In this document: positions 45,038-54,145 of the stretch, in pieces
Numbering within the stretch: the first letter of the stretch is position 1
How the letters are laid out: each line of letters begins with the position of its first letter
Assembly (NCBI RefSeq): GCF_010093125.1
Contig: NZ_NMZQ01000003.1
Location: forward strand, 62,001-126,000
DNA: 64,000 nucleotides
Reading direction: 5' to 3'
From: Veillonella sp. R32
GTDB lineage: Bacteria; Bacillota; Negativicutes; Veillonellales; Veillonellaceae
Made by a program: the position numbers and the translations under genes
Notes under the pieces: model-generated
Databases searched by the model: none
What the model was told of the DNA's origin: nothing
The model's input: only the letters and a program-made list of their open reading frames with translations

Positions 45038-45060
45038 AACACTAGAAAATACCTAGTGTT
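45038..45060. other. CTAG-cored inverted repeat upstream of tadA
   Basis: AACACTAG and CTAGTGTT are perfect 8-base arms with a 7-base centre. A similar ACTAG-(7)-CTAGT core recurs in the terminator after tRNA-Ser at 45818-45838. Confidence 0.5.
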
Positions 45061-45223
45061 ATAAACAATTTAGTTATTATTAGATTTTCCTATTATAAGT
45101 TCTTTTTAAACAGAAGTATCATAAAAAGTATCATACTATATATTAAACATACGAGTAATCCACCTATAGTCAAACAACAGGCTTTTAGTATATAGTATAT
45201 ATAGTAATAGCAAGGAGGTAATC

Positions 45224-45721
45224 ATGACAGATCAGGAACATATGCAAGAAGCACTTATTGAAGCACGTAAAGCTTATACCTTAGGCGAAATTCCTATTGG
45301 TGCCATTATTGTAAAAGATGGCACTATTATCTCACGTCATCATAACCGTCGCGAACTAGACCATGATGCCACCGCACACGCTGAAATTTTAGTCATTCGC
45401 GAAGCTTGTGAAATACTTGACCGTTGGCGGTTGACCGGTTGCACGCTTTATGTTACTATAGAGCCATGTCCGATGTGCGCTGGTGCTATTATTAACAGTC
45501 GAATTGACCGCGTTGTATATGGTAGCAGTGATTACAAAGGAGGCGCTGTAGAGTCGTTATTTAACGTACTTACCCATCCAGGCTTAAATCACGAACCAGA
45601 AATTTTAAGTGGTGTCCTCGCTGATGAGTGTAGTCAGATAATGAAAGACTTTTTTAAAGAGCGTCGTAAAAAACGGAGAAGTACCCAAGAGGCTGAAGGG
45701 TCCGCACTCGAAATGCGGTAG
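45224..45721 (+). CDS. tadA: tRNA-specific adenosine deaminase TadA (3' end overlaps tRNA-Ser)
   Basis: A 165-residue zinc deaminase that converts A34 of tRNA-Arg(ACG) to inosine. Zinc ligands and catalytic Glu are in HAEILVI (HAE) and PCPMCAGA (PC-x2-C). The start has AAGGAGG. Residues 1-150 are the normal enzyme and finish in the usual basic tail FFKERRKKR. Residues 151-165 (RRSTQEAEGSALEMR) and the TAG stop are encoded by the first half of the tRNA-Ser gene that begins at 45675, on the same strand. No earlier stop exists in frame. Confidence 0.95.
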   Translation: MTDQEHMQEALIEARKAYTLGEIPIGAIIVKDGTIISRHHNRRELDHDATAHAEILVIREACEILDRWRLTGCTLYVTIEPCPMCAGAIINSRIDRVVYGSSDYKGGAVESLFNVLTHPGLNHEPEILSGVLADECSQIMKDFFKERRKKRRSTQEAEGSALEMR

Positions 45722-45766
45722 GTCGGCAAAACCGGCGCGGGGGTTCAAATCCCTCCTTCTCCGCCA
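45675..45766 (+). tRNA. tRNA-Ser (anticodon CGA)
   Basis: A complete class II tRNA. The acceptor arms are GGAGAAG (45675-45681) and CTTCTCC (45756-45762), with discriminator G and an encoded CCA (45764-45766). The D arm lies around CCCAAGAGGCTGAAGGG. The anticodon stem is CCGCA/TGCGG with loop CTCGAAA, anticodon CGA at 45709-45711, reading UCG. The long variable arm GTCGG/CCGGC is typical of serine tRNA, and the T arm contains GGTTCAAAT. The first 47 bases are also the end of tadA. Confidence 0.96.
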
Positions 45767-45805
45767 TCTATATGCCCTGTTTTTCAATTAATTCCAATAA
45801 TAATC

Positions 45806-45856
45806 AAACCTCTTACAATACTAGGTAATATCTAGTATCATAAGAGGTTTTTCTTT
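45806..45856 (+). terminator. Terminator after tRNA-Ser
   Basis: AAACCTCTTA pairs with TAAGAGGTTT, enclosing an inner ATACTAG/CTAGTAT stem, and is followed by TTTCTTTTT. It closes the tadA-tRNA unit and faces the convergent secreted-protein gene. Confidence 0.85.
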
Positions 45857-45917
45857 TTGTCAACTCATCAGAAATTAGCCATAGTTTTCAACTGTTTCCG
45901 TCTAATTTCCGTCTAGC

Positions 45918-46670
45918 CTACTTAAAGCTCTTGATATAATTTTCAAACACTGGCGCAAACGCTTTTCGTTCTACATCAGAGGTAATCATCACATAGGCCA
46001 CTGGATTGGGCTGTTTTAAAATCATCGCCCCCTGCACATAGAATGGCACCTCAACACCTTGCGCATTGATAAATAAGCGGGTGTCTGCTATATAGGTAGG
46101 ATACTGGGTACCTTTTAATTCAGTCCAAGGCGTTTGATCTGCCATGTCAACTATCATATTCAGGCTTGGTGAATTGGTAGTCCCCTTTGTTAACGCACCT
46201 TGTAAAAATGTATTAATCTGCTGTTCACTCTGAAGCCACATTGCATTAATCATAGGCAACTGTGCTTTTACAAATGTTGGATTTAATAGAGCGGAAAATC
46301 CCTTTGTATTTTCTTGAGTGAGCTCCATAGTAAATACATTAGCTGTTTTCAAAGATTTTTTATCTTTTAGCTGCCACTGATAAGCATCAACGGCTTCACC
46401 TAATTTAAAATCCTTATTTTGAATTGCTTTGCCCGTTTCTTCAATGGCAGTTTTTTCTACTAAATCAAGATAGCCTGGAATCAACATACTATTTGATAGG
46501 CGACTTACCGTTACATTACTTGGCAAATTAGCAGTACCACCAATTACTTTTTGGGCCACTGCTTTGCCATTAGTATTCGCTGACAAACTAGCCGCATTAA
46601 CAGCCGGCACAGTAGTGACTAGACCGACTAAGCAAGTCGCTGTCAACGCCCATTTCTTCCATTGTTTCAT
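45918..46670 (-). CDS. Secreted protein of an unrecognised family (paralog 1 of 3)
   Basis: A 250-residue protein with a Sec signal (KKWALTATCLVGLVTTVPAVNAA). I do not recognise the family. It shares with the next protein the blocks VTVSRLSN, DAYQWQLKD, DQTPW, the sequence around PTYIADTRLF, and PNPVAYVMITSDVE followed by FAPVFENYI. No catalytic motif is obvious. I use the ATG at 46670 because AGGGGG precedes it, and upstream in-frame ATGs are less supported. It is the last of three tandem genes. Confidence 0.78.
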   Translation of the reverse strand: MKQWKKWALTATCLVGLVTTVPAVNAASLSANTNGKAVAQKVIGGTANLPSNVTVSRLSNSMLIPGYLDLVEKTAIEETGKAIQNKDFKLGEAVDAYQWQLKDKKSLKTANVFTMELTQENTKGFSALLNPTFVKAQLPMINAMWLQSEQQINTFLQGALTKGTTNSPSLNMIVDMADQTPWTELKGTQYPTYIADTRLFINAQGVEVPFYVQGAMILKQPNPVAYVMITSDVERKAFAPVFENYIKSFK

Positions 46671-46710
46671 TAATAAGCCCCCTATTTTAAATTTCATACA
46701 TATATCCTTC

Positions 46711-47592
46711 TTACAGCTCCTGAATAAACTGTACAAAACGAGGCGCAAACACGTCTTTTTCTACATCTGAAGTAACTAATACATAAGCTACTGGATTTGG
46801 TTCAGTTAATACCACGGCACCTTGTAAATAATATGGTAATTCTAAACCATTAGCTCCTGCAAAAAAGCGTGTGCTTGCCATGTAAGCAGGATGTGTACTA
46901 TGAGGTAAACGAGCCCAAGGTGTTTGGTCTTTCAATTCGGCTTCAGTATACGCAAATGCAGCCGCACCGCTGTTCATAGCTAGGGCTTGTACTTTTTTAT
47001 ATAATTTACCATCACTTTGGAGCCATTGCTCATTTATACTTGGCAATTGACTATCGATAAACTCTTTATGAGCTAGATTAGAAAAACCATTCGTTGTTTC
47101 TGGTGTTAACACTAGACCAAAAACGGTAGCCGTCTTACGGCCGTCTGCATCCTTTAACTGCCACTGATACACATCTATTTTTTCACCAAGACGATAGTCA
47201 TTCATATATTTCAATTGTTTCTGTTGCCGTTCATACGCTTTTAAGCTAGCTTGCCGTTCGTCACCAGTTAACAATTTATTATCTTCCCAACTCCGCAAAC
47301 GAGGCCCCTTTGCCACATCTTCTTGTAAATTTTTTTCGATTAATTCTGCAAAAGCAGGGACAATCACAGTATTAGATAAACGACGAATTGTCACATCACG
47401 AGGCACTGTAATAGGGCCTGTATGACCTAATACTTCTATAGTTTCATTAGTTACAGCTTGGCTTGTAACGACTGAAGGTGTAACAGCTTGAGCTGTCCCA
47501 TCAGTAGCCATCGGCGTGGCCCCTTGACCATAAAAAGGTAAACTAGCCACAACTAAAGCCGCCACTAAGGCACTGCGTTTCCAAAATTTCAT
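46711..47592 (-). CDS. Secreted protein of the same unrecognised family (paralog 2 of 3)
   Basis: A 293-residue protein with a Sec signal (KFWKRSALVAALVVASLPFYGQG). It is collinear with its downstream neighbour: VTIRRLSN, DVYQWQLKD, DQTPW, TRFFAGANGLELPYYLQGA and PNPVAYVLVTSDVE. A charged insert of about 35 residues (GPRLRSWEDNKLLTGDERQA) distinguishes it. The ATG at 47592 has AAGGAGGAG upstream. Tandem arrangement and similarity indicate gene duplication. An extracytoplasmic role is inferred from the signal only. Confidence 0.78.
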   Translation of the reverse strand: MKFWKRSALVAALVVASLPFYGQGATPMATDGTAQAVTPSVVTSQAVTNETIEVLGHTGPITVPRDVTIRRLSNTVIVPAFAELIEKNLQEDVAKGPRLRSWEDNKLLTGDERQASLKAYERQQKQLKYMNDYRLGEKIDVYQWQLKDADGRKTATVFGLVLTPETTNGFSNLAHKEFIDSQLPSINEQWLQSDGKLYKKVQALAMNSGAAAFAYTEAELKDQTPWARLPHSTHPAYMASTRFFAGANGLELPYYLQGAVVLTEPNPVAYVLVTSDVEKDVFAPRFVQFIQEL

Positions 47593-47605
47593 AGCGTTCT
47601 CCTCC

Positions 47606-48943
47606 TTATTGAATTCCATAGGTTGCTTTTAATTGTTTTTCCCAATAATTAAAATCCCCATCATTCGTAGCTAAGAAGGTAAATACAGGGCCTTCTTTTT
47701 CAAAACGGATTATATTAATACTCCCTACAGGGATTTCGTAACTATCAAAGGTAAGTGCCATGCGACTGTCCATATATAAAGCAGGGCCTAATTTAGAATT
47801 TACCGGTTTAATTTGGCCTAACGTATCCGCTTCTAAATTCGAGGTATCAAAAAATTTCTGTAACCCTTCACGAACTTTCACAGACATCGCTAATTTCTCT
47901 TTAGCCCGCTCATTGGTAGTAGCATCCTTAGCCAATTGCTTTTCATGATTTACTAAATCAGCCACGATAGCTTTCACGAATTTATCCTTATATAGGTTCA
48001 CAAAGGTATTAAATGTAGTCGCATCTTGTGAAGTTTTAACCGCTTTATAACCATCAATCGTGGCTTGACGGAACGCTTCAGGGCTATAGGAAGTTGGGTA
48101 TGGTGCTAGCCAAGCTTCGTTTTCTGCTAACACGGTGGTATTAAAGTCTTTCATAAACTGCCAGGTATGAAACATCTTTTCAGAATCAGCTGAGGTAGCA
48201 AACGCCGTCGCATCTGGTACATTGCGCACAATACCCGTAGCCTGCTGAGCTGTTTCTAACGAATCTAATAAGTTCAAGCTACCCCCGCGTATATTAGTGC
48301 TTGGTGCCGTTGTACCATCCACTTCTTTAGCCAACGCTTGCCATAAAGCTTTCGTTAGCTTTAATTCAGCCCGCTCACCTTGAATATAATCTTTGCCCAG
48401 CGCCACATCCACTACATAGGCGGTGTGAACACCTTTTGCATCTTCCCCACGTAGTTGATAGGCATTCCAATCTCTGAAAATTTCACCTTGAAACTGCTGC
48501 AACTCAGGTACATTCACTTCTTTAACCTTTGCTAACTGACGAATATTATTTACATATTCCTCATTAAATTGTTTAGCGGAAAGAAACGCCGTACCATCAA
48601 TCATACCTTGTGGCGTTATCATTCGTTTTAGATCGAATACCGTTACGCCCTGAGGTACATTCAACTTTTTATTGTCCACTGTTGTAAGCACGGAACTAAC
48701 TAATACTGGTTGAACTCCTTTTGCCGTTGTCATCGCTACTGTGGAAGTGGCCGCCTCTTCTTTCACGCCTTCCCCTACCACGCCTACCGCTTTGTTATCT
48801 TTAGCTGCAGACTGCGAAGCTTCGCTTACGGCATATACCATACCTAAGGCTGCACTATTTACTTCAGCGCCTTGCACAGCACTTCCCAAACTGCTCCCTA
48901 AAAGTGCTGCCATTACTAACCCATATATTTGTTTTCGTTGCAT
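47606..48943 (-). CDS. Secreted protein, distant and longer relative (paralog 3 of 3)
   Basis: A 445-residue protein with a Sec signal ending near VQGAE. The order of blocks parallels the other two: VTVFDLKR, then DWNAYQLRGEDAKGVHTAYVV, then YMDSRMALTFDSYEIPVGSI and FTFLATNDGDFNYW at the end. It also has an extra helical middle domain of about 180 residues. I know no function. It is the promoter-proximal gene of the trio, 13 bases upstream of the next. Confidence 0.72.
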   Translation of the reverse strand: MQRKQIYGLVMAALLGSSLGSAVQGAEVNSAALGMVYAVSEASQSAAKDNKAVGVVGEGVKEEAATSTVAMTTAKGVQPVLVSSVLTTVDNKKLNVPQGVTVFDLKRMITPQGMIDGTAFLSAKQFNEEYVNNIRQLAKVKEVNVPELQQFQGEIFRDWNAYQLRGEDAKGVHTAYVVDVALGKDYIQGERAELKLTKALWQALAKEVDGTTAPSTNIRGGSLNLLDSLETAQQATGIVRNVPDATAFATSADSEKMFHTWQFMKDFNTTVLAENEAWLAPYPTSYSPEAFRQATIDGYKAVKTSQDATTFNTFVNLYKDKFVKAIVADLVNHEKQLAKDATTNERAKEKLAMSVKVREGLQKFFDTSNLEADTLGQIKPVNSKLGPALYMDSRMALTFDSYEIPVGSINIIRFEKEGPVFTFLATNDGDFNYWEKQLKATYGIQ

Positions 48944-49072
48944 CTAACTCACTCCTTTGCCCATAATCAAAATTTAATATATAATTAATATATAACTAAA
49001 ACGTATAATTTTCATGAATTTTCAGAATGTACGCAGTATACTTTAATTGTATATACCCACACAAAACGTAAT

Positions 49073-50539
49073 TTATTCATGGTGATTACGTTTTACTTTT
49101 TGTAACAATAATTCTTGTTTTAATTCATGTAGTTTCTGACTAATATTAACCTTAACTACTGGCGGACGATTCAAGCGCAAATATTCTGGCCATAGCAATT
49201 TAATTTGTTCATTGGCATAGCTTACAATGTCAGGTAAACTTGGTAAATCATATACCAATTCGCCCTTCTCAAAAATAGGCACTAACAAATCAATTACGTC
49301 AAAGCTATCCGCTTCTAAATGCGTACATTTCCAAGGATACATAGGATTTTCAAAGGTATATGGCTTCGTTGTATCAATAGTTTCATCTACCAAACAAATC
49401 AAATCGCCTATCAACTTACGATTACGACGATTAATGAGTCGCAATACCTTTTTACAGCCTGGATTTGTCACTTTTTCAACATTATCTGAAAACTTCATTG
49501 TTGGCATAAACTGCCCCTGATCATTCCATTGACCAGCCAATTTATAGACGCCACCTAAAGCCGAAGTGCCATCCGCTGTAATAAGTTTAGTCCCTACCCC
49601 CCACGAAGTAATTGCACTATGCTGACTTTTTAAATCAGCAATTCGATGCTCATCTAAATCATTGGATGCAAAAATCGTAGCATCTTCAAAGCCGGCTTCT
49701 TTTAACATTTGAAACGCTTCTTGAGATAGATAGGATAAATCACCACTATCTAAGCGGATACCATACCCTTTAGGCATTGTACCACCACGACGTTCTTTCA
49801 CTTCTTTAAATACTTGAATCGCATTGGGCACCCCTTGTTGCAAGGTATCATACGTATCGACTAAGAGAACTAGCATATTTTCATATTGCGCGGCATAAGA
49901 ACGAAACGCCGTCAATTCATCAGGGAAACTCATAATCCAGCTATGAGCCATCGTCCCCACTGGTTTAATACCATATTGAGCCGCGGAATACACATTACTG
50001 GTGCCATTAAAGCCACCAATAATAGAAGCCCTAGCACCATATACAGCTGCATTCGTCCCCTGCGCACGGCGCATGCCAAATTCGGCCAGACTATCGGTAC
50101 CAGCTACACTGCGAATACGGCGCGCTTTAGTGGCTATTAAAGACTCATGATTTAAATACATAGATAAAGGTGTTTCAATGAGCATCGCTTCGTCCTTAGG
50201 AGCTTCAATGCGCACTAATACTTCACCAGGAAATACAATGGACCCTTCAGGTGCTGCATACACAGTTCCGGTAAAACGAAAATCTTTTAAATACTCTAAA
50301 AAATCATCCTCAAACAAACCAGTATGGCGTAAATACGCAATATCTTCTTCGTTGAAGGATAGATTTTTTAAATAGTCAATCACATGCTCTAATCCTGCTA
50401 CCACCGTATAAGCTCCATTAAATGGATTTTTACGATAAAAACGGTCAAATACGCAAGGCGTACGGTGTAAATTTTCTTTAAATAAGCCTTGCATCATAGT
50501 AAACTGATACAAATCTGTTAATAAGGCTTTACTAATCAC
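49073..50539 (-). CDS. pncB: Nicotinate phosphoribosyltransferase
   Basis: A 488-residue enzyme of NAD salvage that converts nicotinate and PRPP to nicotinate mononucleotide. LLTDLYQFTMMQG, FDRFYRKNPFNGAYTV, EFGMRRAQG, GTMAHSWIMSF (phosphorylated His region) and GIRLDSGDLSYLS are conserved. The start is a GTG at 50539 with GAGGAA upstream, giving the usual beginning VISKALLTDLYQ. Upstream codons in frame lack support. It is transcribed alone and divergent from the EamA gene. Confidence 0.95.
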   Translation of the reverse strand: MISKALLTDLYQFTMMQGLFKENLHRTPCVFDRFYRKNPFNGAYTVVAGLEHVIDYLKNLSFNEEDIAYLRHTGLFEDDFLEYLKDFRFTGTVYAAPEGSIVFPGEVLVRIEAPKDEAMLIETPLSMYLNHESLIATKARRIRSVAGTDSLAEFGMRRAQGTNAAVYGARASIIGGFNGTSNVYSAAQYGIKPVGTMAHSWIMSFPDELTAFRSYAAQYENMLVLLVDTYDTLQQGVPNAIQVFKEVKERRGGTMPKGYGIRLDSGDLSYLSQEAFQMLKEAGFEDATIFASNDLDEHRIADLKSQHSAITSWGVGTKLITADGTSALGGVYKLAGQWNDQGQFMPTMKFSDNVEKVTNPGCKKVLRLINRRNRKLIGDLICLVDETIDTTKPYTFENPMYPWKCTHLEADSFDVIDLLVPIFEKGELVYDLPSLPDIVSYANEQIKLLWPEYLRLNRPPVVKVNISQKLHELKQELLLQKVKRNHHE

Positions 50540-50670
50540 AATAAATTCCTCATATCTCCATAAATTAATGTATACATCGAGTAACAATTTACAAGCACTA
50601 CTATTTAAGCTACAATTGTTAGTGCCTATCTTTATATAATTCTATATTCATAGAAAGGAATCCTCTTTTT

Positions 50671-51564
50671 ATGTTACAGGCTCGCTTATGTTTATTACTC
50701 ACTGCTTTTGTTTGGGGTTCTACCTTTGTAGCCCAACGCTTAGCTTCTGATTTAGTAGGACCACATACGTACAATGCCACTCGATTTTTATTAGGTGTTC
50801 TTACCGTAAGTCCCTTGCTATTATTTATGAAACAAAGTGCACCGCCACAAAAAGCGCGCGTCTCCCTTTTATGGATATCCTTATTATTAGGCTTTTTATT
50901 ATTCTTAGGCGCTAGTCTACAACAATACGCCATTGCTTATACTACCGCTTCTAAAGCAGCCTTTCTTACGGCCCTGTATATCGTAATTGTACCTATCTTA
51001 GGCTTATTCATAGGGCAACAGCTTAGTCTAGCTGCCTTAGCCGGGGTCTTTTGTTCTGTTGTTGGCGCTGCCTTATTAAGCTTAAAAGAAAGTTTTGTGC
51101 CCTCCTATGGCGATGGCATTATCTTAATTTCCACTTTATTTTGGGCCCTTCACATCGTCCTCTTAAGTACCGTAACCAAACAATATAATCCCTTTAAGTT
51201 AGCTCTGGGGCAATTTTTAGGCTGTGCCTTCTTCTCTGGACTGGCCGCCCTTTGGTCAGAACCCTTCTCTTGGCAAATGATTAAAGACTCTTGGCTATTT
51301 ATCGCTTGGGGCGGTGTGCTATCTGCTGGACTTGGTTTCACGGGGCAACTCTTAGGGCAACGAAAATTACCAGCTACCCAAGCGTCCCTTATTATGAGCC
51401 TTGAAATTGTATTCGCTGGCATTATGGGCTATTTAATTTTAGATGAACGGCTTAACTCGCAAGAAATTTATGGACTCATTGCCATGTGCCTTGGCGTATT
51501 ATTAGCCCAACTACCTTGTCCTCCGCAATTATATATTGGTCCCCTTTGTCGTCGAAAGGAGTAA
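50671..51564 (+). CDS. EamA/DMT-family transporter
   Basis: A 297-residue membrane protein with ten hydrophobic segments arranged as two EamA repeats (about residues 5-135 and 150-285). AFVWGSTFVAQRLASDLVGP in the first repeat and LIMSLEIVFAGIMGYLILDERLN in the second are typical. The family exports or exchanges small metabolites, and the substrate is unknown. It is followed after six bases by menA. Confidence 0.9.
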   Translation: MLQARLCLLLTAFVWGSTFVAQRLASDLVGPHTYNATRFLLGVLTVSPLLLFMKQSAPPQKARVSLLWISLLLGFLLFLGASLQQYAIAYTTASKAAFLTALYIVIVPILGLFIGQQLSLAALAGVFCSVVGAALLSLKESFVPSYGDGIILISTLFWALHIVLLSTVTKQYNPFKLALGQFLGCAFFSGLAALWSEPFSWQMIKDSWLFIAWGGVLSAGLGFTGQLLGQRKLPATQASLIMSLEIVFAGIMGYLILDERLNSQEIYGLIAMCLGVLLAQLPCPPQLYIGPLCRRKE

Positions 51565-51570
51565 ATATTG

Positions 51571-52467
51571 ATGACATTTTCACAATTGTATCGATTAGCT
51601 AGACCTCGCACCTTAACGGCTGCCTTCAGCCCCGTTATCTTAGGCGCTACCTTTGCTAGTACGATACATCCCCAAGCTCAAAGCACCGCTTTAAGCTTGT
51701 TTTATACCTTATTGATTTTAATCTGTGTAATGAGTGCACAAATTGCCGCTAATATTTGGAATGAATATTTTGATTTCAAATCAGGCCTTGATCTTAATCA
51801 AGCCGCTGGCAATAGTGGTACCATCGTGCGTGAAGGAATTTCACCGACTCAAGTAAAACGACTTGGGTATATATTTACTATTACACCACTTGTACTAGGT
51901 ATTTTACTGGCTGCCCAAGTGTCTTGGTGGCTCATTCCAGCCGGTACGGTGTGCATCTTAATCAGTCTATTTTATTCCGGAGGGCCTAGACCTATTTCAC
52001 GGACTCCCTATGGCGAATTAGCCTCTGGCGTAGCTATGGGCTTTGCCATTGTATATATCACCGCCTATACCTGGACAGGCACCCTATTTTGGGACTTTTT
52101 AATTCCTGCTATTCCGTCTACTATTTTAATTGGCAACATTATGATGACCAATAATTTACGCGACTTCAGTAATGATAAAGCCCATGGTCGTCGTACCTTA
52201 GTGATTCTACTAGGCAAAGACCAAGGCATTCGCCTATTACGAGCCCTCTTTATAGGCTGTGTACTTTGGCTCTTACTGTGGGCCTTGCTAGGCAAACTTC
52301 CTTATGCGACCTTGCTAGGTGCTCTATCCTTAATTCCTGCGTTTAAAAGTTCTGTCATTTTAGCACGCTACGCCGATGTGGTAAAAATGAACGAAGCTAT
52401 GAAATTCACTTCCATAAGCGTTACCGTGTATCATGTGCTAGTCAGCGTGGGACTATTAATTGGTTAA
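51571..52467 (+). CDS. menA: UbiA-family 1,4-dihydroxy-2-naphthoate polyprenyltransferase
   Basis: A 298-residue inner-membrane prenyltransferase of menaquinone synthesis. The two Asp-rich motifs that bind prenyl diphosphate through magnesium are visible in NIWNEYFDFKSGLD and NNLRDFSNDKAHGRRT, with eight to nine hydrophobic helices. I start at 51571 with AAAGGAG upstream. Other men genes are not in the window, so MenA rather than another UbiA member is judged from motif detail (the GRRTLVILLG block). Confidence 0.85.
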   Translation: MTFSQLYRLARPRTLTAAFSPVILGATFASTIHPQAQSTALSLFYTLLILICVMSAQIAANIWNEYFDFKSGLDLNQAAGNSGTIVREGISPTQVKRLGYIFTITPLVLGILLAAQVSWWLIPAGTVCILISLFYSGGPRPISRTPYGELASGVAMGFAIVYITAYTWTGTLFWDFLIPAIPSTILIGNIMMTNNLRDFSNDKAHGRRTLVILLGKDQGIRLLRALFIGCVLWLLLWALLGKLPYATLLGALSLIPAFKSSVILARYADVVKMNEAMKFTSISVTVYHVLVSVGLLIG

Positions 52468-52473
52468 AATTTT

Positions 52474-52526
52474 AAAAGGCTGTAACAAAATGATGGATAA
52501 ATTCCACATTTTGTTACAGCCTTTTT
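52474..52526. terminator. Bidirectional terminator between menA and the VWA gene
   Basis: AAAAGGCTGTAACAAAATG pairs perfectly over 19 bases with its complement at 52507-52525, leaving a 14-base loop and flanking A/T runs. It serves both converging genes. Confidence 0.92.
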
Positions 52527-52531
52527 AGATT

Positions 52532-54145
52532 TTATTCATCCCAATCCTTCTCTTGATTAGCCATAGAGAAACCTTCTTGGTTATTCATGGAGTATCCGTC
52601 AGTGCGCTCATAATCAACGGTCATATCATATTCTTTAACCGTTTGAGCTAACCGTTTCACTAAGCCCCACGGTGTTTCAACAGACAATTTCGCCTCTTCC
52701 CCCACGAGGACCCACAAGATTTTATAATGTTTAGGATTTATTTTTAAATGTTTTTCCCCTTTACCATCAGTGAAGTAAATCAATAAATCGGCCTGTAAAT
52801 CATTGGCATAGGACACAACAGGGCTAAACAAGGTACTTCCTCGAGCCGTAACACGAGGCTCTACATCCTGAATTTTCTTCACTGTATACGTACGCCGAAT
52901 GACACTATCGCATTCTACTACGGTAATTTCAAAATCATAACTCTTTGTAATTTCAAGCACTTCTAACATAGCTTGACGGAAAGCTCCATCCGTAATACTG
53001 CCACTACAGTCTAACGCCACTACAATCTTAGCCCGCCGTTTCCGCAAGGTCCCACGTAACTCCAAACGTTCTGGTTGACGACGACTACGACGTGTCGTTG
53101 TCTTACGATGACCATACGCCACGGATCCAATGAGCCGTTTCAAATACACAGACCAAGGTAAACTAGCACGATGCGACTTCATCTCACTCAGTAACCCCGA
53201 CAAATAGCCTGGCAATTCTCCTTTTGAGGACGTATCCACCACCTTATCCGTCAATTGCTGTTGTGAATCTCCATCCACTTGATCCGACTCCGCCCAAATA
53301 TCATGACTCTTCGTCGCATCAAAGGAATCCGCCACATCCGTAGGGCTCATTGGCACATCACTTAAACCATCTTCTATTTCCGTAGCCCCATCCGTTTCAC
53401 GAGCCATATCAATATGGGCTTGAATCTCATCTACATAGTACTCTAGCGGTTTAAAAGCCACTACATGAGTACCAAAATTCTTATTAAGCCATTTCACATC
53501 AATGGCCCCTGGTGGTAACGGCTCAATGTAGTTATTTACCACAATGTCCATGGCTAAATTAATAGCTAACGGGGTATACCGTTCATACAGTCGCTTAGCA
53601 CGAATGAGATGCAAGGAAATAACATGTAAAATTTCATGTTTAATAGAGCTCATCATCTGTGCCGGCGTCATATCAAGAAATATAAGTGGATTAAAATACA
53701 TAACATAGCGACTGCCTTTGAAATTAATACCCGTCCCACTGGTCATGGTGAAACGAATTTCTTGCCCCACTTGCAAGAAAAAATAGCCATAGAATGAGTC
53801 ATTTTCAATAAGGCGCAAATTTAATTTTGAAACGAATTTTAAAAATCGCTGTTTAAAATCCTCACTGGCTTCTACATCTACCATCCCCACCGCTAAATCG
53901 CGTTTGCCTGCGGCCAAAGCAGCGGCTTCGGTAATGGCATAGCCAATAGAATTTGTATACGCATTATCTTTTATTTCTTGTGCTCGTTGTAACGCTTCGC
54001 GCTCTTGTTGCCAGGCTATGACAATCTGTTTGGCTTCCTTCAATAATTGTATGCGCGTCGCTTCTAACGGGTCATTGGACGTAGGCGTCACCGTAACCAC
54101 TGAGTCACGACGCGTGACAATATCGATTTCACTATTAATAGACAT
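52532..54145 (-). CDS. VWA-like / putative metallopeptidase protein (DUF2201 type)
   Basis: A 537-residue cytoplasmic protein. Residues about 85-250 form a zinc-metallopeptidase-like domain with HEILH at 170-174. A linker rich in Asp/Ser (250-310) follows. Residues 372-485 form a von Willebrand A domain whose MIDAS motif is DCSGS (379-383), with the later Thr in GSTLF and Asp in FTDGKG. Proteins of this type pair with MoxR ATPases. Here the ATG shares its A with the TAA of the ATPase gene, so the two are translationally coupled. The biological target is unknown. Confidence 0.82.
   Translation of the reverse strand: MSINSEIDIVTRRDSVVTVTPTSNDPLEATRIQLLKEAKQIVIAWQQEREALQRAQEIKDNAYTNSIGYAITEAAALAAGKRDLAVGMVDVEASEDFKQRFLKFVSKLNLRLIENDSFYGYFFLQVGQEIRFTMTSGTGINFKGSRYVMYFNPLIFLDMTPAQMMSSIKHEILHVISLHLIRAKRLYERYTPLAINLAMDIVVNNYIEPLPPGAIDVKWLNKNFGTHVVAFKPLEYYVDEIQAHIDMARETDGATEIEDGLSDVPMSPTDVADSFDATKSHDIWAESDQVDGDSQQQLTDKVVDTSSKGELPGYLSGLLSEMKSHRASLPWSVYLKRLIGSVAYGHRKTTTRRSRRQPERLELRGTLRKRRAKIVVALDCSGSITDGAFRQAMLEVLEITKSYDFEITVVECDSVIRRTYTVKKIQDVEPRVTARGSTLFSPVVSYANDLQADLLIYFTDGKGEKHLKINPKHYKILWVLVGEEAKLSVETPWGLVKRLAQTVKEYDMTVDYERTDGYSMNNQEGFSMANQEKDWDE

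Larger units (their letters stand above)
44818..45223. other. 406-base divergent region rich in inverted repeats
   Basis: The region lies between the repeat-protein gene and tadA. It contains a long bulged hairpin (44856-44924), a weaker GTGAAAAC/GTTTTCTC pairing (about 44956-44990) and an AACACTAG/CTAGTGTT hairpin (45038-45060). The AT-rich tadA promoter zone, including TATAGTATATATAGTAAT just upstream, is at the right end. I see no gene. Confidence 0.5.
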
